22,055 bases of DNA, taken from a virus. Under the pieces are notes generated by a model. The model did not search any database, had not been told where the DNA came from, and saw only the letters and a program-made list of their open reading frames with translations. The DNA lies in the IMG/VR virus record IMGVR_UViG_3300035698_003546, positions 1 to 22,055 of that record. One strand, given 5' to 3'. Below, one piece after another: positions 7,365-15,719 of this stretch (the first letter of the stretch is position 1; the number at the start of each line of letters is the position of its first letter). Position numbers and translations under genes: made by a program.

Positions 7365-9413
7365 ATGGCAAGGAAATACACAAAAACAAACAAAAAGTAT
7401 TGGGAAAATAAAGGACTCAATAAAAATTCTCTAGAAAAGCATTCTGCTGACGCAGCGAAGCAAACAGAGAAGACTGTTAAAGAGATGTATGAAAAGCAAG
7501 TTAGCTCCTCCCCTAAAGAGGTGAATTTTACGCCTCTGGATTGTTATTCCGAAGAAGCTGTTGCTAAAAGATCCTCTAGAGGAGTTTACGGCGGGTCATC
7601 TGAAAATACCAGTTGTCAAGATTTCGACGGGAGATTCGCGGCTATAAATGCTCTCAGCTCGCCCTTTTTTAATGGAGGTTCTTGTTACTCTATCGCCAAG
7701 TCAATCGAACTTTGCCAGAAGGCGTATAGTTCAGTAGCTGTATTCACAAATTCTATAGACATTATGTCTGAGTTTTCTAATACGGATCATTATATCGAAG
7801 GGTCAACAGCCACTGCTAGAAAGTTTTTCTCAGCTTGGTTTTCTAAAATCGCTATCGAGAAGTTGAAGCAACAATACTTTAGAGAATACTTTAGAGGCGG
7901 CAATATCTTTCTTTACAGAATAGAAGGGAGTTTAGATATGGACGGAATCAAAAGACTATCTACTATTGGAGAAGATAACCTCAAGACTCAAAAAATACCT
8001 GTTAAATACACTCTACTAAATCCATGCAACGTCGTGGCAAAAGAAGTTTTATCTTTTGATTCTAATAGTTATTCGCAAATATTATCTAAATCGGAGCTAG
8101 ATAGACTGGCAAACCCAGTTACAGAAATGGATAACAAAGTTTTTGATTCGTTTCCTCAAGAGGTTAGAGATAAAATAAAAAGCGGAAATTACAACGAAGA
8201 CGGCATTTATATAGACATTGATCCATCTAAAGTTATCTTATCTTTCTATAAGAAGCAGGATTACGAACCGTTCGCTATTCCTTTTGGGTTTCGCGTGTTG
8301 GATGACATCAACCAAAAGCTAGAACTTAAAAAAGTTGACGCTGCCATTGCCAAGTCTGTAGAAAATGTTGTTCTTCTCATAACAATGGGCGAATCCCCAA
8401 AAGAGGGTGGTCTTGGAGTAAACCAAAAGAACATTGCCGCTGTTCAAAATATTTTTCAAACGAACAACGGTTCTGGTCGCGTTCTTGTTTCTGATTATAC
8501 TACTAAGGCTGATTTTATCATTCCAGACATTAAAAAAGTAATGTCCAAGGAAAAATACGAGATCCTAAATCAAGACATTAAAGAAGGTCTTCAAAACATC
8601 ATTGTTGGTAGCGAAAATTACAGCAGCACGCAAGTTAAAGCTAGCATGTTCCTAGAGAGATTGAAAGAAGCTCGCAACTCTTTTGTTAACGACGTTATTC
8701 AACCAGAGATTAAGCGCTTATCAAAATTACTTGGGTTTAAGAAATACCCCATCTTCAAATTTAAAGATTTAGACTTGAAAGACGAAAACACCATGCTAAG
8801 AACGGTCACTCGTTTAATGGAGCTTGGTATTCTCACTCCAGATCAAGGAATGAAGGTTATTAACACTGGGGCTTTCCCAGGTGAGGACGACATTATAAAA
8901 GGTCAAGAAAAATTTGTCGAAGACAGAAAAGAAGGGTTGTGGAATCCAATCGTTGGCGGAGTTCCAATGTATAAGAATCCAACTCTAGCAGCGCCGCTTG
9001 ATGCGGGATCTGGGACGCCAGCTAAAAAGAAAGTGGCAAAGAAAAACACCACCAACAAAACTGCTGGCAGACCGACTGGAAAAGCTTCGGCTGCGACGGT
9101 AGACGAATTTAGCTCTGTCATATCTTTAATTACAGATTTAGAAATGTCCATTAAGGAAAAAGCCTGCGCCAAATTTGGCAAGGAAGAACTTAACGAACAA
9201 CAAACAACTCTTTGTCGCAACTTATGTATGTCAATCGTCGAAAGCGAAGACCATACCGCATGGGAAGCCAAAGCCTCAGAATATATAGATGACATAAAAA
9301 AAGCCATCTCGATTCAACCAAAACAAGAAATACAATACCTATCTGACGAACATGGAATACCATCTTACTCGGCGGCGATATTATTTCATGCAATAAATCA
9401 AAAAACAGTGTAA
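7365..9413 (+). CDS. Portal protein with C-terminal extension
   Basis: This 682-residue protein is the probable portal, the dodecameric ring at one head vertex through which the terminase loads DNA and to which the neck binds. Support is its place between terL and the protease, and portal-like segments: QKAYSSVAVFTNSIDIMSEF near residue 125, YFREYFRGGNIFLYRIEG near 178, a long helix-rich clip/stem stretch (LKKVDAAIAKSVENVVLL near 325) and a helical crown region around 410-520. From about residue 550 it runs into a Lys/Ala/Thr-rich linker (AKKKVAKKNTTNKTAGRPTGK), then about 100 residues of mostly helical sequence. That extension makes it longer than many portals. The start follows a 79-bp gap containing repeats and lacks a good Shine-Dalgarno site. 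The next gene begins 8 bases after its stop. Confidence 0.85.
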   Translation: MARKYTKTNKKYWENKGLNKNSLEKHSADAAKQTEKTVKEMYEKQVSSSPKEVNFTPLDCYSEEAVAKRSSRGVYGGSSENTSCQDFDGRFAAINALSSPFFNGGSCYSIAKSIELCQKAYSSVAVFTNSIDIMSEFSNTDHYIEGSTATARKFFSAWFSKIAIEKLKQQYFREYFRGGNIFLYRIEGSLDMDGIKRLSTIGEDNLKTQKIPVKYTLLNPCNVVAKEVLSFDSNSYSQILSKSELDRLANPVTEMDNKVFDSFPQEVRDKIKSGNYNEDGIYIDIDPSKVILSFYKKQDYEPFAIPFGFRVLDDINQKLELKKVDAAIAKSVENVVLLITMGESPKEGGLGVNQKNIAAVQNIFQTNNGSGRVLVSDYTTKADFIIPDIKKVMSKEKYEILNQDIKEGLQNIIVGSENYSSTQVKASMFLERLKEARNSFVNDVIQPEIKRLSKLLGFKKYPIFKFKDLDLKDENTMLRTVTRLMELGILTPDQGMKVINTGAFPGEDDIIKGQEKFVEDRKEGLWNPIVGGVPMYKNPTLAAPLDAGSGTPAKKKVAKKNTTNKTAGRPTGKASAATVDEFSSVISLITDLEMSIKEKACAKFGKEELNEQQTTLCRNLCMSIVESEDHTAWEAKASEYIDDIKKAISIQPKQEIQYLSDEHGIPSYSAAILFHAINQKTV

Positions 9414-9421
9414 TACATATT

Positions 9422-10237
9422 ATGGATAACAACATCATACAAAATTTATCAATTATCGTTGAGCAGTCCCTCAAAGGTATTGAAGCGATGATTCCTCTAG
9501 CCCTCTACTATTCGGAGTATTTTGAAGCCTATGAATCAGAAAGTATTATTGAACATTACTTCTCTATCGGACGACTAATATCTCACGCTAAATGGGAAAA
9601 GGAATATCAAGAACGTAGTGCTTTAGAAGCCGCTCACGCTTCCGTTATCAATTACGATTCTATCCCAGAGCCTACTTCAGTAACCAATAGTTACGAAATT
9701 AAGTCTGGATCTATTATCTTAGACTTTTCAAGTAAAGGTATGACGTCATCTGAGCTTGGTTTATATAAGGATTATGTAGCATGCCACTTGGCAGAAGCTT
9801 CTTTCACTCCAGACAATACAGCGGCTCTAGCAACAGCTATTCGATCTTTCGAAAATAATAAAGAGCAAGTTTTGACAAAAATGACTGAAATTAGTGAAGC
9901 TAATTCAACTATCCTTCCAGAATCTTTCCAAGCTAAAGTTTTGCAAAATTCAGTTTCAGAAAAAACTATTACTGAAAAAGGATTATCTCAACTAGAAGCT
10001 ATTAAGCCATTTGTTGCATTCGCTGCTGAAGGGGGAACCGAACTCTTTATGAATTCTATTAAAGAAGGATCTAAGGTATTTACTAAAGACTCTAACTCTA
10101 AAAAAATCGAAATATCAAAAGCTTCGTTTGAAATATTAAGCGGAATCGAAATTACAGTCACGGACGGTATTATTTCCAAGGTTAATCCTAGTAAATTAAT
10201 GAAGTCTCTAAGGACTGACGCTAACGACAATGAATAA
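9422..10237 (+). CDS. Unassigned protein between portal and protease
   Basis: I do not recognise this 271-residue protein. It is acidic. Residues 1-80 are helical with aromatic residues (LALYYSEYFEAYESESIIEHYF), and a small beta-rich segment lies around 85-105 (YEIKSGSIILDFSSKGM). Helices follow, with a beta-rich end (KKIEISKASFEILSGIEITVTDGIISKVNP). There is no signal peptide, membrane segment or known catalytic motif. It starts 8 bases after the portal stop and its last 8 bases overlap the protease-scaffold start, so it is co-translated with head genes. By position it could be a minor head or core protein, but this is not supported by its sequence. Confidence 0.8.
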   Translation: MDNNIIQNLSIIVEQSLKGIEAMIPLALYYSEYFEAYESESIIEHYFSIGRLISHAKWEKEYQERSALEAAHASVINYDSIPEPTSVTNSYEIKSGSIILDFSSKGMTSSELGLYKDYVACHLAEASFTPDNTAALATAIRSFENNKEQVLTKMTEISEANSTILPESFQAKVLQNSVSEKTITEKGLSQLEAIKPFVAFAAEGGTELFMNSIKEGSKVFTKDSNSKKIEISKASFEILSGIEITVTDGIISKVNPSKLMKSLRTDANDNE

Positions 10238-11780
10238 AGGGGATTTTAAATACAAGGCTAAGTTTTCTTCTAAAGCGTTAGCTACAACAGTAACGAAGCG
10301 TCTGGAATCAGCTCAAGCTTCTGAATCTGTATTGGAATTCATTCCAATTACTGTGGATTTAGAGTCAAACTTTGATTTGATCGGATTTACTTATCCAGCA
10401 GCAGTAGTAAATCAATTTAACAAAAACGGACATGGAATATCTACAGCAACAGCTTTAGCAATATCTCCTACGTTTCCGCATAAACCTACAAAAGTAGACC
10501 ATAATTATGAAAAGGTTGTTGGTCACATTGTAAATTCTTTTTTTACGAAGCATAAAACTGGTGAGCCTTTATCTCCAGAAGAAATTGAAGAACTGGGCGA
10601 GGAGAAATTCGATATTAGCCTAGCTTCTGTTTTATACACCAACGCAGACTCTATGTTTACGGAGATCGCGGTTAGGTCATCTGATCCAGACGATCAATTA
10701 TACGGATTCATTTCTGCTAGTTGGGAGATTTTGTTTAACGATTTTCACATCGCCGTCGGATCGAAAGATTTGAAAGATTGCGAAATCATAACTGACCCAG
10801 AAGAAATTGAGGAAAATTCTCAGTATCTACTGTCCAGAGGTGGCACAGGAACAAACGAAGATGGGCAACTGGTTAGCCAGTTGATCGTTGGAGAAGCTAT
10901 AGCTGTTGGTATTGGTTTTACTACTAATCCAGCCGCTGATGTAAAAGGTGTGAAAAGTTCTATTTGGGAAATGCTTGCCCCTTTAGAAGAAAAAATTGCG
11001 GCTAATACAGAAAATATTTCACAAACCGCAAAAAACAATGTAAAGCAGACTAAAGTATCACCTAACTTATTAAACATGAACGAAGAAAAATTAAAATCTC
11101 TAGAAACAAAGTTCGACTTAGCTCTGGCTGGTTTCGCAAAGCAAGAAGGCTTTGAAGAAGCAAAGGCAAGTTTTTCGACCCTGCTTAAAGAGGCAATCGA
11201 AGAAGGAAACGCAAAGTATTCCAAAGAAATTAAAGTAGAGCAGGACGCAAAAGAACTTGCGGAAAAAGAACTTAAAGATTTAAACGTTAGTCTCGACGAG
11301 ATTAAAGCAGAACTTAAGGATAAGAGCGATAAGCTTACTGTTCTTGAAGCTGCTGAAGAACAAAGATCTGCTGTTGAATCTCTTAACGTTAGAGTTTCTG
11401 AACTTGATGACATTTATGAATTATCTGACGAAGTTCGTAAGGTTATTATGGACAATATTCAATCGATGGACGACGCAGCTTTCGTTTCTTATAAAGAACA
11501 ACTTGCAGTAATGCTTGCTGGTAAACTTAAAGAAAACGTTGCTAAAGCAAAAACAGACTTTGACGAGAAAGTTAAGGCTGAAGCTCTTAAGCTTCAAGCT
11601 AACCCAGCTAAGACTCCAGAACAAGCAAAAGCTTCTTCTACAGAGGTTGACGTTGAAGATATTCTTGATAATACAGAAGCTACTGAAGCGTCTGTATCTA
11701 CACACTCAAAAACAGTAACTGATTCTGACGAGTGGGCAAAAGCCTTCGAAGGAGAAAACAGTATCACTGTTCAACACTAA
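10230..11780 (+). CDS. Prohead protease fused to coiled-coil scaffold
   Basis: This 516-residue protein probably combines two head-assembly jobs. The N-terminal 180 residues look like a prohead maturation protease: KVDHNYEKVVGHIVNSF holds a candidate catalytic His (H91) before a VVGHI strand, and GFISASWEILF holds candidate serines S162/S164, in the order seen in herpesvirus/HK97-type proteases. Residues about 285-450 are highly charged, Lys/Glu-rich and predicted coiled coil, as in scaffolding proteins that fill the prohead core and are then degraded. The last 60 residues are acidic and low-complexity. An in-frame ATG at 11076 (residue 283) marks exactly where the scaffold-like part begins, but has no clear ribosome-binding site. 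The start overlaps the previous gene by 8 bases. Capsid genes follow. The protease call is moderately sure; the catalytic residues are inferred. Confidence 0.7.
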   Translation: MNKGDFKYKAKFSSKALATTVTKRLESAQASESVLEFIPITVDLESNFDLIGFTYPAAVVNQFNKNGHGISTATALAISPTFPHKPTKVDHNYEKVVGHIVNSFFTKHKTGEPLSPEEIEELGEEKFDISLASVLYTNADSMFTEIAVRSSDPDDQLYGFISASWEILFNDFHIAVGSKDLKDCEIITDPEEIEENSQYLLSRGGTGTNEDGQLVSQLIVGEAIAVGIGFTTNPAADVKGVKSSIWEMLAPLEEKIAANTENISQTAKNNVKQTKVSPNLLNMNEEKLKSLETKFDLALAGFAKQEGFEEAKASFSTLLKEAIEEGNAKYSKEIKVEQDAKELAEKELKDLNVSLDEIKAELKDKSDKLTVLEAAEEQRSAVESLNVRVSELDDIYELSDEVRKVIMDNIQSMDDAAFVSYKEQLAVMLAGKLKENVAKAKTDFDEKVKAEALKLQANPAKTPEQAKASSTEVDVEDILDNTEATEASVSTHSKTVTDSDEWAKAFEGENSITVQH

Positions 11781-11802
11781 TTTATTAACAAATAAAAAAA
11801 CC

Positions 11803-11819
11803 AACCTAAATATAAAAAA
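11803..11819 (+). promoter_or_regulatory. A-rich leader of the decoration gene
   Basis: The bases just before the start codon read AACCTAAATATAAAAAAA. The capsid gene has a closely matching leader (AACCTATAATATATAAAAAA). There is no Shine-Dalgarno sequence. The shared element may be an A-rich translation enhancer or a promoter very close to the start. Confidence 0.4.
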
Positions 11820-12440
11820 ATGAAAAGACTCTTACCATATAGAGAAGAAGACGGACATGACGTTCGTAACGGATTCGCTCTTGTTGACGCTCAAGTAAAC
11901 GACAGTATCACTACTGTTGGACTTGGTGATGACGGAGTGCTTGTTAAAGTTTCAGTATGCGACCTAGACGCAGATGTTACTTATTCAAACGACGCTTACC
12001 TCGGTAAGACGGATTACCCACATGTTTATGACTCAATGTATCCTACGAATCCTCGTAAGATTGAGGCATGTGCAGCAGGAGAAAACAGAGGAGCAGTTCT
12101 CGGTTTTACCCTTAAAGAGACAGCTCTTAAAGACGAACACGGACAAAGCTTTCTTTATGATCGTGAGAAGGCTGATAGAAACTACGTTGTTATTAAAGGA
12201 AAGTCTGTTCCAGTTCTTGTAAGGGGTGTTATTACACTTTCGCAAGCTGGTATTACAGGAACTCTCGTTACTGGCGCTGGATTCAAGCCGTCTCTTACAG
12301 AGATCGGAAAAGTTGAAACTTGCGTTGTAACAGACGTTGACTCACTTGGACTTGTTCTTGGAACAGGAACTCGTACCAGCAAGACTGGAATCACTGATAA
12401 ATTCGAGGGGCATTATGCCATGCTCGATATTAGACTATAA
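11820..12440 (+). CDS. Probable head decoration (cement) protein
   Basis: This 206-residue protein lies directly before the major capsid gene, the usual place of a head-decoration protein that stabilises the expanded shell. It is beta-rich with many Val, Thr and Gly residues (VLVRGVITLSQAGITGTLVTGAG; VETCVVTDVDSLGLVLGTGTRTSKTG). It has no signal peptide, helix-rich region or catalytic motif. Its codons (CTT, GTT, GGA, CGT, AAG) resemble those of the capsid gene and are less A-rich than those of neighbours, suggesting high expression. It also shares a leader motif with that gene. The function rests on position, composition and codon use; I do not recognise the family with certainty. Confidence 0.6.
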   Translation: MKRLLPYREEDGHDVRNGFALVDAQVNDSITTVGLGDDGVLVKVSVCDLDADVTYSNDAYLGKTDYPHVYDSMYPTNPRKIEACAAGENRGAVLGFTLKETALKDEHGQSFLYDREKADRNYVVIKGKSVPVLVRGVITLSQAGITGTLVTGAGFKPSLTEIGKVETCVVTDVDSLGLVLGTGTRTSKTGITDKFEGHYAMLDIRL

Positions 12441-12444
12441 TTTA

Positions 12445-12464
12445 AACCTATAATATATAAAAAA
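12445..12464 (+). promoter_or_regulatory. A-rich leader of the major capsid gene
   Basis: The 24-base gap between the decoration and capsid genes holds AACCTATAATATATAAAAAA right up to the ATG. It contains a TATAAT hexamer at 12449-12454, but this is so close to the start codon that a promoter here would give an almost leaderless transcript. It matches the leader of the preceding gene and is more likely a translation signal. Confidence 0.4.
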
Positions 12465-13574
12465 ATGAAAATTACTTTCGAAAAATCTAAGGAGCAACTT
12501 GAGCTAATCAAGGCTATGGCTTCTAAAGACCCTGCAAAAGCAATGAGGGCCCAATTAGCCCTTGCTACTTTTGTTGGTAAAGCACTTGCTCAAGGAATTG
12601 ACCAAGCTGAAGTTCTATCTAACTTGTTTAGAAGAATTGAATTCAACGCTGATGATAGCCCGTCTATCCCGCTTGACCTCTTCTACGACATTAGTTCAGA
12701 AGACTATGTAAACATCTGGCATCAAGATTCTGCTGGTGGACTTGGTTTTAACCAAATCACTCCTACAGACCATGAGCTTAAGATGACTACTTACGACATT
12801 GAAACTGCTGCTGCATTCGACAAGAAGCACGCTGCAAGAAGTCGTGCTGACATCGTTGCTCTTGCGTTCTCTAAGATCGCTCAAGAAATCCTAATTTGGC
12901 AAGAAAATTCATCTGCAAACATCATCCTTGGTGCTTTGGCTGGAGCTTCTACAAACGGAATCGCTCACGTTGAGAGAATGGAAGCCACTGACGAGTTCAA
13001 GCTTCATGACTTCAACACCCTCGTAACAAGAGCTGACCTCATCGACACTTCATGGGTTGGTGGAACACCAGTTGCTGAAAACAACCTTGTAACAGACCTT
13101 ATGGTTTCTCCTCTTATGGCGCAGAAGATCCGTGAGATGGCTTACAACCCAATTTCATCAGTTGGAGATCACCTTGGTTCTGATAAGATCCGTGACGGTA
13201 TTTACGCTAACGCTGGTGGAATGAACTTCTACGGAATTAACGTAATCAAGTTCAAGGAATTTGGAAGCGGCAAGAAATTCAACAGCATCTTTGATGGCGC
13301 TGCTGGAGCAACAACATACGCGAAAGCTGATGGTTCCGCAGATACAGCGTTCGTAGCTGCTAACGACGAGATTCTTGTCGGAATTAACAAGTCTAGAGAT
13401 GGATTAGTTAACATGGTAGCTGTTGATGGTGATAATGGGTCTTCTCTTGAGTTGACTCCAGACAACCAGTTTGTTAACAGACAGAAGAAGATTGGTTTCT
13501 TCGGCGGGAAACAGGAAGCGCGTGCGGTTCTTGACACTAGAGCACTCTTCGGAACGATCTATACTAAGTCGTAA
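12465..13574 (+). CDS. Major capsid protein, HK97-fold candidate
   Basis: This 369-residue protein is the best candidate for the main head shell subunit. Its place after protease-scaffold and decoration genes, its length and a strong terminator right behind it all fit. The N-terminal 60 residues are helical and charged, like the delta region that proteases remove. A central region (DHELKMTTYDIETAAAFDKKHAARSRADIVALAFSKIAQEI) resembles the E-loop and spine helix of HK97-type capsids. A later segment (NLVTDLMVSPLMAQKIREMAYNP, then GMNFYGINVIKF) resembles the A-domain strand-helix pattern common in this fold. Codon use is strongly biased and less A-rich than in neighbours, as for a very abundant protein. 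The start is preceded by an A-rich leader without a Shine-Dalgarno site. Confidence 0.85.
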   Translation: MKITFEKSKEQLELIKAMASKDPAKAMRAQLALATFVGKALAQGIDQAEVLSNLFRRIEFNADDSPSIPLDLFYDISSEDYVNIWHQDSAGGLGFNQITPTDHELKMTTYDIETAAAFDKKHAARSRADIVALAFSKIAQEILIWQENSSANIILGALAGASTNGIAHVERMEATDEFKLHDFNTLVTRADLIDTSWVGGTPVAENNLVTDLMVSPLMAQKIREMAYNPISSVGDHLGSDKIRDGIYANAGGMNFYGINVIKFKEFGSGKKFNSIFDGAAGATTYAKADGSADTAFVAANDEILVGINKSRDGLVNMVAVDGDNGSSLELTPDNQFVNRQKKIGFFGGKQEARAVLDTRALFGTIYTKS

Positions 13575-13583
13575 TAAACCTAG

Positions 13584-13598
13584 AGCCTTTTAAAGGCT
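13584..13598 (+). repeat. Small hairpin after the capsid gene
   Basis: AGCCTTT and AAAGGCT flank a single T just after the capsid stop codon. With a one-base loop it would open slightly when folded. It sits 10 bases before the main terminator and may protect the 3' end of the abundant capsid message. Confidence 0.4.
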
Positions 13599-13607
13599 GA
13601 TATTTTT

Positions 13608-13637
13608 AAAGCCACCCTAGAAATAGGGTGGCTTTTT
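13608..13637 (+). terminator. Rho-independent terminator after the capsid gene
   Basis: A 9-bp GC-rich stem, GCCACCCTA with TAGGGTGGC, closes a GAAA tetraloop and is flanked by AAA on the left and a run of five T on the right. It lies 34 bases after the capsid stop and should end or reduce read-through from the head genes. Confidence 0.9.
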
Positions 13638-13706
13638 ATTTCCCACTATGTAAGAAGTTGTGTAAAGCCGACTGTAGAAAGAATTATAAACAAATGGAAT
13701 ATTCAT

Positions 13707-13997
13707 ATGGAAAAGACTTTGGAAAAAAAAAAAACTCCAGAGCAACAATTGGAATACGTCAAAAAAATGAAAAAAATCATTAATGGCGGAAAACCTTTAT
13801 CAAACCCTTTTGGGGAAGTGAAGGAGGAGGCGTTCGCCTCAAAGCTGGATTCGATGAACTTGTACGACATACAGGCGTTATGTGTTAAAGTAAATGTGCC
13901 GCCTAGTGGGACAAGACCTTTTTTGAAACGCAAGCTTAAAGCTGAGTTCGCTAAATTTTTAGTAAAAAATAGAGACGCGTTGAATGAAAACAATTAA
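13707..13997 (+). CDS. Small SAP-like protein
   Basis: This 96-residue basic protein starts with a Lys-rich helix. Residues about 47-82 (LDSMNLYDIQALCVKVNVPPSGTRPFLKRKL) follow the SAP pattern: a hydrophobic helix, a short turn with SGT, then a basic helix. SAP modules are short DNA- or protein-binding motifs. It is the first gene after the capsid terminator, so it needs its own promoter. The 69 bases before it include TGTAAA and TTATAA, but no clear box pair. Its last 14 bases overlap the next gene. By position it belongs to the head-neck group. The SAP match is by eye only. A full antisense frame covers the same bases, but coupling with the next gene supports this strand. Confidence 0.7.
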   Translation: MEKTLEKKKTPEQQLEYVKKMKKIINGGKPLSNPFGEVKEEAFASKLDSMNLYDIQALCVKVNVPPSGTRPFLKRKLKAEFAKFLVKNRDALNENN

Positions 13998-14424
13998 TGA
14001 TATAGCTAGAGAGGTCTATGAAAACGAATTCGAATGCGACGATACCGTTGTTACATTCACCGCTATATCAGCTTGGTTTGAATCCAGCATAGGAAAACTC
14101 AATATCATTACTTATTCATGCTTTGAAGAAGTAGAACCAGATTTGAGCGATGAGGCTGCTGACATCTTCAAGTGCATGTATTTGCACCAGTTTTACCAGA
14201 AGTATGCTGCAAAGGCTCTGAGAGGCATCCTAGATGGCTCAGAGAGTTCTATATTAAGCATTAAAGAGGGTGACACTACAATTATCAAATCGAACAAGAA
14301 CGAAGTAGCTAAAACTCTTAGGGGGATAGCTAAAGACTTTAAGTCTCAGTTGGATGACTTGGTTGGTAAATATCAACTATTAAAATCTCCACCGTTAGAC
14401 GTTCAGTATGACGATGAATGCTAA
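13984..14424 (+). CDS. Probable head-tail adaptor (neck) protein
   Basis: This 146-residue protein is mostly helical: INDIAREVYENEF, AISAWFESSIGKLNIITYSCF, SDEAADIFKCMYLHQFYQKYAAKALRGIL and a C-terminal VAKTLRGIAKDFKSQLDDLVGKY. Small helical proteins of this size right after the capsid gene are typically adaptors of the HK97 gp6/SPP1 gp15 type, which bind the portal and start the neck. The helix with many aromatic and basic residues near 60-80 would suit ring packing. It overlaps the SAP-like gene by 14 bases and is followed by a two-way terminator. The assignment is from position and size; sequence alone does not prove it. Confidence 0.6.
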   Translation: MKTINDIAREVYENEFECDDTVVTFTAISAWFESSIGKLNIITYSCFEEVEPDLSDEAADIFKCMYLHQFYQKYAAKALRGILDGSESSILSIKEGDTTIIKSNKNEVAKTLRGIAKDFKSQLDDLVGKYQLLKSPPLDVQYDDEC

Positions 14425-14450
14425 TTAGCATCCACAAAAAAAGCCAATAA

Positions 14451-14478
14451 AAAAGCCACTCGAAAGAGTGGCTTTTTT
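14451..14478. terminator. Bidirectional terminator between convergent genes
   Basis: The stem AAAAGCCACTC with GAGTGGCTTTT closes a GAAA loop. A and T runs on both sides make it work on either strand. It lies 26 bases after the adaptor stop and 22 bases beyond the end of the - strand tail gene, so it separates the convergent transcripts. Both the GCCAC arm and GAAA loop match the capsid terminator. Confidence 0.9.
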
Positions 14479-14499
14479 GTTATTATATTTAGCTATTTG

Positions 14500-15660
14500 T
14501 TAAGCAGTTTGTCCACTAACGAACACTCCTGCGTTAAGGTCTTTTGGTCCACCAATTTGGGCAGTGAACGTAAGATCGACAGTTTTGTTTGACCCAATAG
14601 ATTGAGAAAAACTTTCTGATTCAAGCTCAACACCTTTAATAAGGTATTGAGCAATTGAAGGTCCGTTACACGGAGCTTTGAATGTGATCGAAAGATCCTT
14701 TGAGCCTGGAGAACAAATCAAGTCATAAACACAACCGTCTTTAAGGTCAGCAACAATAGCAGATACGTTAACCGTAATCTGAATTGGGAAGTCAACTTCT
14801 TCCGCGAAGGCGAAGTTATTACCAAGTCTTTCGAGTGGAGTTCTTGAAAGCGGGATGTTAAGAGAGAAAGATTGAATGTGAGCGCCTGTTCCGTTAGCAC
14901 CATCTGAAAGAGTAGTGTGTACTGAACTTTCGTCTAGGTCAATCACAATATCGCCAGGTCTTAATGCGGAAGGAAGCGTCGCGCTTGCTCCTGTGAAAGG
15001 AGTTAGCGTTGGGCTTGCACTGCTAACGTCGATTGTTGTCAACTCTGTTGACATTCCTGTCTCATCAGCAAATCCAGCCTTTACTTCAAGAAGCTGTCCA
15101 GTAGGAACCGTTAGTCTTTGTGAGCATTGGTTAGAAGCTTTGATTGAGAATGATGTAGTAGGGATAGATCCAACTGACGCTTCAAAAGAATAGTCTGTTA
15201 AGTAAGCCTTGCTAATTGAGATCGCTAAAACTTCTGCGTCTACTGGGAATCCACCAATGTTAGCATCGTTACCTTCTGGGCAAGTAAGCATATAAAAGTT
15301 TCTTCCAGATTTAACAGCCGCTGCAATAGGATTGCCAACGTCTGCTGAAAGTAGGTTTTTAGTGAAAGATTCTGTGAAGTCGTCGCTCAAGTTAAATCCT
15401 AGAGCTACTTCGTTTTTCATGTTACTCATTAAATAAGTAAAATCAGCAGTCACTTCTGGAGATGAAACCACAACAGTTCCAATTCTTCCTTGTTGACCCC
15501 ACTGGTTTACATCTTCTCTAGTTATGTTCATTGAGAAGTTGCCGTCTTGGACTCTGTGGATTTGTTCTACATTTGATGCTGGAATAGCTGCGTTAGGCAG
15601 GTCAGTTCCGTCATTTAAAAGTAAAACATCACATTGGTAGTTTTGTCTATTTCTATTCAT
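14500..15660 (-). CDS. Probable major tail tube protein
   Basis: This 386-residue protein is beta-rich with many Thr, Ser, Val and Asp residues and has no signal peptide. The start MNRNRQNYQCDVLLLNDG, the REDVNQWGQQGRI segment near residue 50 and the SFSLNIPLSRTPLERLGNNF segment near 262, followed by EEVDFPIQITVNVSAIVAD, fit a tail tube subunit. The order of strands, an N-terminal arm and a C-terminal beta domain (SIGSNKTVDLTFTAQIGGP) is like siphophage major tail proteins. Its codons are less A-rich than in its neighbours, as in the capsid gene, which suggests a highly expressed protein. It is the last gene of a four-gene - strand block and has its own 59-bp leader. The length is large for a tube protein, so an extra surface domain is likely. 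A structural role is fairly sure; the exact part is inferred. Confidence 0.7.
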   Translation of the reverse strand: MNRNRQNYQCDVLLLNDGTDLPNAAIPASNVEQIHRVQDGNFSMNITREDVNQWGQQGRIGTVVVSSPEVTADFTYLMSNMKNEVALGFNLSDDFTESFTKNLLSADVGNPIAAAVKSGRNFYMLTCPEGNDANIGGFPVDAEVLAISISKAYLTDYSFEASVGSIPTTSFSIKASNQCSQRLTVPTGQLLEVKAGFADETGMSTELTTIDVSSASPTLTPFTGASATLPSALRPGDIVIDLDESSVHTTLSDGANGTGAHIQSFSLNIPLSRTPLERLGNNFAFAEEVDFPIQITVNVSAIVADLKDGCVYDLICSPGSKDLSITFKAPCNGPSIAQYLIKGVELESESFSQSIGSNKTVDLTFTAQIGGPKDLNAGVFVSGQTA

Positions 15661-15719
15661 AATAAAAAAGTATAATTAGTTTGGTAGTGTTTACAGGTAT
15701 TTAATACTTATGTGAAATT

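Noticed and set aside
10820-11413. 197-codon - strand open frame across the scaffold region
   Set aside because: Ser/Leu-rich mirror of the Lys/Glu-rich coiled coil; no start signal and opposite to a well-supported gene.
13703-13993. - strand frame exactly opposite the SAP-like gene
   Set aside because: It is a mirror with Phe/Ser-rich content. The + gene overlaps and is coupled with the next + gene.
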